Source: Bugula neritina | Lineage: Eukaryota > Bryozoa > Gymnolaemata > Cheilostomatida > Bugulidae | DNA: 60,000 nt | Assembly (NCBI GenBank): GCA_964035545.1 | Contig: OZ037769.1 | Span: forward strand, 14,037,133-14,097,132 | Reading direction: 5' to 3' | Part shown: positions 50,750-60,000 of the stretch, in pieces | Layout: each line of letters begins with the position of its first letter | How positions within the stretch are numbered: position 1 is the first letter of the stretch | Made by a program: the position numbers and the translations under genes | The notes under the pieces: generated by a model | Told to the model about the DNA's origin: nothing | Seen by the model: the letters and a program-made list of their open reading frames with translations, nothing else | The model's database searches: none

Positions 50750-50995
50750 TATCATACACAATAAACATATGCTTATATATAATATACATATGCTTATGCA
50801 TAATAAACATATGCTTATACATAACATACATACGCTTATACATAATACACATATGTTTATACATAATATATATATGCTTATACGTAATACACATATGCTT
50901 ATATATAATATACATATGCTTATGCATAATAAGCATATGCTTATACATAACATACAAATACTTATGCATAATATACTTATGCATATACATATATA
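50750..50995. repeat. Minisatellite of CATATGCTTATACATAATA-type units
   Basis: About a dozen ~18-21-bp units containing CATATG and CTTATACATAATA lie 130-380 bp upstream of the DL5 TATA box. Open frames on both strands across it are repeat artefacts (YICLYI and HKHMYIMYKH patterns). Confidence 0.85.
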
Positions 50996-51125
50996 TAATG
51001 TATACAATATTATATACACAATCAAATATTTTAACTCTATATATAATACGCTCATTTTATTAGACTGTACTAGGAGCAACACCCAAGCATGGCGCCACAC
51101 CACACAAGAATATTGGTAAACTAAG

Positions 51126-51133
51126 TATATAAG
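51126..51133 (+). promoter_or_regulatory. TATA box of DL5
   Basis: TATATAAG followed by CAG lies 71 bp upstream of the ATG at 51197, matching DL3 in sequence and distance. The 5' UTR is comparatively GC-rich (AGCAGGAGGCGC at about 51139). Confidence 0.65.
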
Positions 51134-51196
51134 CAGACAGCAGGAGGCGCTTTTTCACTTCTTAGTTCAGAGGCTTTCTAAGAAGTTCATCTAAAA

Positions 51197-53709
51197 TGAC
51201 TCATCTAAGACTTTTGGTAAGTGGAGAAAATATATATTTAATGCTGATGTACTCTAAATTATATTTTAGGAAAGTAGCTATAGCTCAAAGTACTCATTAT
51301 ATGAGTTTAGTTTATGCATGGAAAGTTCCAATGATGTTTTATTTATGAATACGATGTTTTTATATGCAACTTTAGTTTACAATCAGCTATTTATTACTTC
51401 TAACAAAATTATAATGTAGGTATAGTTATAAGAGCCAACTTTATTATGAGTAAATTTGGAAGTCCATTCTTTAAAGTGTTTTGGGGACAATTGACTATAA
51501 TTTGAATGGTCTGTAAAATGTAGTATTTTGTATATTATGTGTACAACAGGTAGCAGCAGTTCAAAAGTAGCTATCTTAAACTTAGTCAGTAATATAAAAA
51601 GTTTTCGCAACATAATTCCTGATCTATACACCCCAATTTTAGTTTTGAAAATGGTAACAAAATTGTGTGTCTTTAAATTAAAGACGTTTGTATTCATCTC
51701 TCTGAAATAGATATTTTGTTTTAGATTATGTATAGAATTTTAGGACAACAAATTACGTACCATCATATTATTGTATTAATGTTTCAATAGGAGTTTGGCA
51801 ATCTATGTAATATTTTTTGACTTTCTAAATTATAAAAATTGTGCTTTAATATGATGTGTGTATTTATCATCACAGACCATGAATGTTATAGGAGAATAAA
51901 TATAACAGAATTAATTACGTTGCAAAAAAGCAGCTTTCCCTGAGTATCAAAAATCGCCTTATATGTCAGCCAATCACAACAGAGAAAAACATAATGTTAT
52001 AGCTAACATATAGCCATTAAAATACAAATAAAATTATTATGATTTAACCAAAACTTTCCAAGCAGTTTTTGGAGTAATGCTAATTAATTATACCATCAAA
52101 ATAAATTATTTAATACAATGATGAAAACACAAATGTTGTGAAGCTTTATTTACTTCTTTAGTATACCATAGAACGTTAGGTCATGTAGCACATATCAACT
52201 TCTGCATGACATGCAATATTTTTACAATATGAAAAAAAGTTAATTTTGACTTATACGAAGTATTGTACTTATTTATGTGTGTTTTAGATCTCAGTGTTGA
52301 TCACTGTAGCCATTGTACGCCGCTGTGTTACACATCTTGAAGAAAATGCAAAAGCTAATGACTTGATGAAGGAGCTTGACAAACCGCATGCAGAGATTCG
52401 TGCAACTCTGATGACTCAGTTGAAAAGAATTGCTGGTGAGCTGAGTGAGTATTATAATCAACGTCCAAACCGTGCCTTTACTCAGTGGGTAGTGGCTACT
52501 CCATTGAATATAAAGAGAAATACTGAAAATGGTAAGGACTCTTTGACTTTGACAGCGCAAAGTGTGGAAGAAGACAAACATATTTACAGCAATTTCAAAA
52601 GACTTCATAATCAAAATGATGAATTAAGAAGAAAATATTGTGATAATGACTGTATTCAGCAAATAGAAACACTTACAACTAAAATAAAAAAACATCCGTG
52701 GAAACAAATAGGTGAAAACAATATAGTACACACAGAAATGCAAATGCTGTACAGAGATAAAGTTGACAATATACTACATAATGAAGCTAATAAAAATAAA
52801 GTAATACTAGTTTACTCAAAGTATATTCCGTGTTCTCAAAATCAAAATTCAAATGGTGGAACGTTTGTGGAATGTGCCGGGGAGTTGGCAAACTTTATGG
52901 CTAATAACAATCCCAATGGAAATAAGCTAATCGTGTTTTATGAAACTAAACATGAAGCAGTAAATAAACACGATGGAGTTAATGTTTCATCCGTACTTGG
53001 AGTTTCCCAACTTTACATGGAGATGAGTGGCATAGTCGCGTTTAAATACACCCCAGAAGATAGAAGCAATGAGAGTAAATTAAAAAGAGATCCTTTGCTT
53101 GTTGACATGGCCACATATTTTCGTGAGTACCCAATGTTTCTCTATCTGGGTAGACCTCTTATGAATAAAGAATGCAAAGCAACTGTTACCCAAATATTCA
53201 TTGACTGCCTAGCTCGAAATAGGTTTGTAAAGTTGACAACGAATCTGATTGAAAACTCTAAAGTACGATTCATAGCTGTTAAATATTTTCTTTCTGAACT
53301 TTCACATGCAAAGGAAAATAATCTTGGAGATTTGGTTACTGCAGCTAAGAACGGTAAAAATCCAACTGATCAACAACGTGCTATTGTTGAAGGATGCCAT
53401 GTTTTTGCCAAAGAAATGCTTGAAGATAGTATCAAGAAACAGTACATTAAAACTGAGCAGAAGGAAAATGATTATCTCAGATTTGATGGAACTGCTGCAA
53501 AAACTACTGAATATTTTGATCAAGATGAGAAAGAAACTTGTAGAGCATATCTCAAAGTTCTAAATGAGCATTTTAATAGAAAAACTAGTGAAAAAAATGT
53601 GTGTTTGGTAGAGCCACTTTTTAATGGTGATGATTATGAAAGGAATAAAGAGAATAGTATGAATGGTAAAAAAATTGAAAATAATAACCAAATCTATGAC
53701 GAATTATAG
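51197..53709 (+). CDS. DL5: secretory candidate zinc deaminase ending in -YDEL
   Basis: Exons 51197-51217 (MTHLRLL, donor GTAAGT) and 52288-53709 (acceptor TGTGTTTTAG) join in phase 0 to 480 residues. The leader MTHLRLLISVLITVAIVRRC has a strong hydrophobic core; cleavage versus anchoring is unclear. Candidate active site: H155-T-E157, strand KVILVYSKYI, P188-C189-x13-C203, helix ECAGELANFMANNNP, strand KLIVFYETKH, helix VSQLYMEMSG, strand IVAFKYTPE. The downstream region has GRPLMNKE, TVTQIFIDCLARN and an acidic/polar tail. The C-terminus -IYDEL resembles KDEL-type ER retrieval signals, though Tyr at -4 is unusual. It is the intact partner of DL4. The stop codon is TAG. Confidence 0.87.
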
Positions 53710-54861
53710 AGTGGAGGTGGAGGAGATTACGTAATCAATAAAAATCATTCTGAATATCGAACTATAAACAATGGCTACTATATATATTCGTGATGATAAG
53801 TGTTATACAGCGGAAAGAATAAAAATTACAGATAGAATAATAACTCTGAGATAAAGATTATATAGAATCAATGCTGGATATAACAAGTGTAACAACGATT
53901 ATCAAGAAGGAAGAAATAGAAAATAATTTTAAAAAATTGCTTAACTTATAGACCTCGTCATGATCTTGAAAAATTAAGAAGATACAAAAAAGCAAAAGTT
54001 TAAAGAAATTTCTTGCAAATTATATTAGGGTATAAAAAAACTCTTTCTATAGTACAAGCTGTTTTGTTTGCTCATTATATACATGATTGTTTAACAATAG
54101 ACATTTTGCAATTTTAAATACTTGTATTTTTTAAAGTTTTTTTATTCACTAATTTATTTTTATTTTTCATCACTAATTAGATTGTCATATAATATAAGTT
54201 CTATAATATGCAAATAAATAAAAATCATGACAATGAAACCAACTCAGTTTTTGTACAAGTTATTGAAACATAGCAGTATGTTGAAAACATCAACATTTGT
54301 TTAATCACAAAAATAGCATAAAACATGTCATAAAGACTAAAGGTATTATATAATATATTGTAGAAAATTGTCTGAAAATTCAGCACTTCTAATATCAAAC
54401 TTGGTTGATAAAATGTGCAAGGAGTCTTGAAACAACTTTTGCTCTGCATTTTACAACACATTCTGATGCTATTTTTTGTTATTTTCATTATATTCAGCTA
54501 AATTGTCCCTATAAGATTCCAAATCATGCATGCATACAAACAATTAAGTGTTTTTCATTAGAAGGCTTATTGGGTATATAATAATTTACAAAGAAGAAGT
54601 GATCAAATTGAATTAATTTCTTCAATCCATTTTCTTTTCAACAAAATTTTAATATACAGCTCTTTGTGCATATCTCAGCTACAATTGTTTGGTATTCTGT
54701 GATCATCTATATAAAAGTAGTATATATATGCAGCATGTCTATGTGTTTATTTACAATTAATAGCCAATCACATGCTGTTATTAATCAGCAATTGCAACAA
54801 AACTATGTGCAGATGGAGTTTCAAACATTATAAAAAAAGTTTTAAGTGTTTGAAACATTTA

Positions 54862-55215
54862 GTCTAGGGCCACATGGTGCGTATTTTCGCATGCGAAAAT
54901 TGAAATCATGGGTAGCAAAGGTGTCCACTGTACGCGTTAAGAAAACATTCGCACTTGTCGCTCAGCATTCTCAACGCAAGTGCGAATCGTCTCTGTCGTC
55001 GTCACCTAATTGGCTGGTAGTTATTCAGCAAACCCAATTTCTTTATTTTAGTGCTACATTCCAGTAAATTGCGTTTTATTGAAAGCGAGCGCGATTTAAA
55101 AATGAAAGCTTTATATATATCACTCAACGCATCACTGTCATTACAGTGGACACCTTTGCTACTTGTGATTTCAATTTTCGCATGCGAAAATACGCAACGT
55201 GTGGCCCTAGGCTTA
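54862..55215. mobile_element. Non-autonomous DNA transposon (MITE) with long terminal inverted repeats
   Basis: The ends are inverted: CTAGGGCCACATGGTGCGTA with TTTTCGCATGCGAAAATTG at the left is mirrored by CAATTTTCGCATGCGAAAA and TACGCAACGTGTGGCCCTAG at the right. Homology extends inwards through TGTCCACTGTA. Removing 354 bp plus one TA regenerates the empty site AAACATTTACTCAGC seen in copy A at about 46458-46472, so the target duplication is TA. There is no transposase. The GC-richer interior differs from its surroundings. The short frames inside it come from the repeats. Confidence 0.85.
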
Positions 55216-56368
55216 TACTCAGCACAAAATCTAGTAACAATCTTATAAACTTCAGAATATTCAATTCTATTTGTTTAGAGCTGTGAATTATAGACTGCCC
55301 AATGCAGACAATCTCGACCATTGCTATCAGATACTTTAAACTTTAGAATTAAATGATTATAATGTAGAAGAATATAGTAGCTACAATAGTACATTATAAT
55401 ATTTTAAAAAATTAGACATTTTATGAATTTGGCTGCAGTATAAACTTTTAGAGCAGTATAAACTGGTAATAGAGCAGTATTATATATAGCGTCAATGAGT
55501 CATAAAATATGCACACGCATGGCGTCAATTATAACACACCTGCACACATGAAACCAAAATAAGTGCAACTATTTATAGCATCAAATATTATTTTCTTAAT
55601 TTTCAATGCTTTTTAAAAGAAGTTGTCTATCTAAACTGAAACCAAGTTAAAAGCTATCTAAAAGCAAGAAACATTAGCTACGGTCCTATAGCTACATAAC
55701 AGCTTAGCTATAGTTGATAATTATATTACAGCTAGCAGAGCCTTCTTTGAAATATTAGCAAGGCTTAGCTATATTTGAGCAATTAATTACTCATCACCCT
55801 CATACAACACTGGTACACTACTTAATACAAAAACACCCAAGCGTCATAATAATTCTGCTCATATAAAACCTGATGATAAATCTCGTGGAGAAGAAAAAAA
55901 AAATAATATTGATACTGTGAGTATCAATAAGTCCATTGGTCCACAACTCCGACTCGCTGTCTCTAGACTTATAAAAATCAAGGTGATAAAAATAAACCAG
56001 CAATGCAATATACAGGATATAATTGAATGTTTTGATAAGATACATTCTTCTATAGTGATGAAAATAAACATTCATATAATATTATTATTTATCAATGCTA
56101 ATAATAGTAATTGTCTTCTCTCTGTTTGAATACTTTATTATATCACTCACAACACTTTCCTGTTCTCTCTCTTCTTATTTATACGTAAAATACAGAAGTC
56201 TTGTCAACTACAACTCTACTGATTTTATCTCAATAATTAACATAAATAAGACGACCATCAGCCTCCAACTCAAAAAAAGGTCAAGACAGCTATAATTACT
56301 GCTATATGGTGACAAGACTTTACACCTGAAAAATTATCATCATTATCAACAGCCGATTGACTCGGGCT

Positions 56369-56370
<2 letters not shown>

Positions 56371-56457
<87 letters not shown>
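56371..56457. repeat. (TA)n microsatellite at the end of copy B
   Basis: About 87 bp of TA directly follow the last position that aligns with copy A (GGGCTACA). Confidence 0.95.
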
Positions 56458-56459
56458 CT

Positions 56460-57938
56460 AACCTGACCATTTGAATGCAAAGTTTCCCAGTTTCCCCATG
56501 GGATGTATAGTGTATGCAGTTAGTGCTATATAGCTAGCCAATATATAAGTAGATATATAAAGTTTTATGTAGATAAGATATTTTGCCCTGAAGCACATTT
56601 CTAAACTTTGGTGCCTTTTTGGTTCTTTTACTAACTTGAGTGAATTGGGTGTTGAGGATTATATACATTGTCTTTAAAGTTTTTAACTTTGTCAATATTG
56701 ATGTGTAGCTGTATTCGATCCTCATTCAACCACCTATATAAATATTAAGAGTTTGTGTAGTGTATGTGGTGTTTGCTTTTCACAGTGCTTTCAAATATAC
56801 AATTAGAAGGTTAGAGTCGCATTCTAAAAAACTTGATGATGCATGAGGTGTTATGGGCAATCAATTAAGTCAATATACAAATTATTGTAATTTTCAGATG
56901 CCTTAATTTTTTCATTTGATGAAAAATGACTATAAGGTTGGTGGATGAAACCAAAACTATAAGTTCAGGAGTAACTCAACTATATTTGAGTAATTGCTAT
57001 TACTTCAGCTCCAGTTAGCTTAACTAAAACATGCCTAGGCTCAACTATGGTTGAGACCAGGCATGTTGGCTGAGACATTACAGCTAAAGTCCGATTTATA
57101 TATAACCGATCTAAGCTGAAGTTTCTATATGCCTTTAGATAGCTGTGTCTATCAAAAAATTTTGACAAGAGTTATAAGGAAAATCACAATGTGTAGCGCA
57201 AAATTATAAAGATTATAGATTCTGTAAGATTTAGGCCTATAGAGTTGCGATAACTGACATGTTGTTTTTCATTGAGTGCATGAATGCTTTGATCAATTTT
57301 AGTTTTTTTACGTTTTGATTTCTGATATTTCATTACCAATTAACAACTCGATAACTGCCTATAAATACTTTTCAACATACTGCATATTATAGCTCTATAT
57401 AACTACTTTTAGATTACTGCCAAATAGCTCATGATAGACAAGATACGCAAAGTCTAGCATAAATTATTTTAAAGAGTAGATGAAATTAGGAATCAATTGA
57501 ACCAGCTGAACAGTTTTGTCTTTGTAATTTTGTTATCTATGTATAACTCATAACAAATATGACATTATGAAGTTGCGAAATGTTTATTAAGCCAAAAAAT
57601 ATGTTATAGAAACAATTTAAAAAATTTGCTTTCGTGTAGTTTTAACTTATCCATAACAATAATATCTTCTAAATAAGCAAACTTCATCAAACTATAGTTT
57701 TCTCCTTTACAATTTTGCCATTCCCTTATTAATATTTACTACCTATATAATGACGATTTTTACTAGTTATTTTCAAACACTTATCTTTGCATGTACAGTT
57801 CTTAGAATAAAAAGTTGTTTGATGGCTTTTGATTTTGTTTTCTCTAACATTAAAACTTTGGTATTATTTTACAATTGATTTTAGAACATTTTCACATATC
57901 ATCTTTCCTAATAATAATATTGTGTAGAAGAACACATA

Positions 57939-57980
<42 letters not shown>

Positions 57981-59360
57981 CTTCCCTCCCCCTCTCTTTC
58001 TCTTTCTCTCATCGACATGTTTTTTATTCTGTGATATACATTATGTAATTAATAAATTATTCAATTTTAGAAAAAGAGGTATATCTGTGAAACTACTATA
58101 TATATAGCTGCATCATAGTTGAAGGCCTATTAGTTTTAAAAAGCTCAATTAATATCTATGAATAGAATAACTGACAATCAATATGTCTAACCCGTATCAT
58201 AGGAAAAGCTGTTTAGTTTGCGGCTTCAATTGAATTCAAAGTATAACTACTGCAGCATCACAACAAAAACACTACTCTCAGATGCTCGTCTGTATCACAT
58301 ATCTGACGCTATGCTTGTTTGGTGTAAAGCTTATGAAAAGCATATAGGATAATAATTTTAGATGTTGTTGTTTCAAAAGAACTAACCTACTAGATTGAAT
58401 GCTATATTTACTTTCAGTGAGCAACCAGATACGCCAAGCATTGTTTCTTATTCACCCAAAAATATTAAGCAAATAATCTGCAAAAGCATCTATTTGATTT
58501 ATTTAAACTGCTTCTGCAATGCTTTAAAATCGCTGTTACAGCGTGGTTTAGTTATAGGAAGGACAGTTACATTTGCAGTTTCTTAGTATTGTAAGATGCA
58601 TATTACACTGGCTATAATGTGAAAAAATTATGCATACAGCATTATAAATATAACAGATACAAAAGCCATCTGACTCACTAAAACTCTACAAATATAAACA
58701 ACGTGTTATTGTTTAGTCAGGAAAGGTGAATCATTACAAAACAATTTAATAAAATTGCATTAAAGGACATGACACAGGGGTTTTGCTGCTGATATATGCA
58801 ATCAATAATGTGGCAGCTAACACTATAATTACTGATATTTCAGCTAGCTAAACCTGTAACTATGTAAACAAAATAATAATTTTAAGTGATAACTAATTGT
58901 ATTCAAAATAGTAGTGATTGCTCAAAATGTACTATAATAGCTGTATTATTATATGAATCTTGCAATATGCTTGACCTGTACAATAATTACCTAATTTGCA
59001 ATTTATAATTCCATTTTTATCCAATAAAAGCACTTTATATCATTTTTTTACTTTAGAAAACATAATAATGAATCTATATTTGACAGTATTTTACCTCAAT
59101 TATATTAAGCACCTATATAATATCAGTTTAGATATTGCAATCTTTACTGGTTATAACTTTACAAATATCAAGTATTGCTATATATACTGTAATTGTATAG
59201 TTATATAGTACAATTAGCTGTTGGTACTACATTTGCTGTAACTTATGCTCAGTAATCAGTAACTAGTAGTTAGTAATTAGTTACTTATATTATTAACTTA
59301 AACTGATACAGTGTGATTGCAACTATCATCAAACTTATTATGTATATATACATAGATTTA
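56460..59360. other. Gene-poor AT-rich stretch
   Basis: No exon, family member or SINE head was recognised. Open frames at 58395-58586 and 58996-59208 have no motif. A (TA)n plus pyrimidine tract lies at 57940-58012. Confidence 0.45.
57940..58012. repeat. (TA)n tract joined to a polypyrimidine tract
   Basis: TATATA repeats run into CCCCTTCCCTCCCCCTCTCT and further CTTTCTC, a mirror-like homopyrimidine run of about 35 bp. Confidence 0.8.
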
Positions 59361-59365
59361 AGTTA

Positions 59366-59385
59366 CATGTGACTGCAATTAGTGT

Positions 59386-59455
<70 letters not shown>

Positions 59456-59475
59456 ACACTAATTGCAGTCACATG
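59366..59475. repeat. Perfect palindrome with 25-bp arms around (TA)n
   Basis: CATGTGACTGCAATTAGTGT continuing to 59390 is exactly complemented by 59451-59475, with about 60 bp of TA between. A partial third copy of the arm (GCAGTCACATG) is at about 59617-59627. Confidence 0.9.
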
Positions 59476-59718
59476 ATTTTTTTGCACGAAATCTGTATTA
59501 TCATATAACTAAATCTAAATAATTTATCCCTAAATCATGTTTTGTGCTTAGTTGAACTAAGAAACATAAAGCCTGATTTCTAGCAGCAGCAAAATATAAA
59601 AACCTAAATAGCACTTGCAGTCACATGTCACTTAATACTAGGAATATATATATATATATATATATAAATAGCCATATAATTATTAGATTGGTTTTTGTTT
59701 GTTTGTTTGTTTGTTTAT

Positions 59719-59880
<162 letters not shown>

Positions 59881-60000
59881 AAAAAGAATACAAGGGATCA
59901 CCCAAAGGAGGTATAATGATGAGGCCCAATGGTGCGTCATATATATAGCAGAGGCTAGTGAAAGCAAAGGGCCTAAAAGGAATAACAATTAATCAGTTAA

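Larger units (their letters stand above)
48095..56372. repeat. Segmental duplication copy B (contains DL5)
   Basis: The longer, more complete copy: it retains the promoter and first exon (50249-51672, absent in A) and has a MITE at 54862-55215. It ends at a (TA)n tract. The two copies differ otherwise by scattered substitutions and small indels. Confidence 0.9.

Noticed and set aside
50473-51119. Long overlapping frames (196, 142, 137 and 126 residues)
   Set aside because: All come from the CATATG/CTTATACATAATA minisatellite and have strong periodicity on both strands.
54846-55321. Short frames with GPHGAYFRMRKLKS-W-AKVSTV on both strands
   Set aside because: They mirror each other because they are the inverted ends of the MITE.
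55818-56075. Minus-strand frames in the downstream flank of DL5
   Set aside because: The matching copy A sequence does not preserve a frame, and no motif is seen.

Overview
The window is AT-rich metazoan nuclear DNA. Genes are split by GT-AG introns, intergenic spans are long, (TA)n and other simple repeats are abundant, and there are tRNA-derived SINE-like repeats, a LINE relic and MITE-like palindromes. The gene content (ABCA transporter, fibrinogen-domain lectin, PLAC8 protein, a tandem family of secretory proteins) suits an invertebrate. I cannot fix the phylum from sequence alone.

Layout. 1-7.8 kb: 3' half of an ABCA-type transporter gene on the + strand (second transmembrane domain and second ATPase); the 5' half lies outside the window. 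9.3-11.6 kb: a fibrinogen-domain (ficolin/techylectin-like) gene on the - strand that carries an in-frame stop and a 1-bp frameshift, so it is probably a pseudogene. 15.9-17.7 kb: a PLAC8 family gene with a duplicated 55-codon Pro/Gln/Tyr-rich segment. 21.9-25.6 kb: a local duplication holding two (CAAT)n arrays, with a LINE reverse-transcriptase relic in one copy.

25.8-53.7 kb: the centre of interest, five tandem same-strand members of one gene family, called DL1 to DL5 here. DL1, DL3 and DL5 have a tiny first exon (5-7 codons) that splices in phase 0 to one long coding exon, and the junction builds a hydrophobic leader. All members share H-T-E (H-T-K in DL2), then about 30 residues, then P-C-x13-C, with the strand/helix pattern expected after these motifs in the zinc-dependent nucleotide/nucleic-acid deaminase superfamily. 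My main proposal is that this is a tandem array of secretory-pathway AID/APOBEC-like deaminases. DL2 is a pseudogene that also lost the catalytic Glu. DL4 and DL5 lie in a recent segmental duplication of about 7-8 kb, and DL4 has lost the promoter and first exon. DL4 and DL5 differ mostly by amino-acid replacements and end in -YDEL, whereas DL3 ends in an Arg/Gly-rich tail.

56.4-60 kb: repeats only. No rRNA, tRNA or CRISPR was recognised. Coordinates, splice sites and substitution counts were worked out by eye, and no database search was possible.
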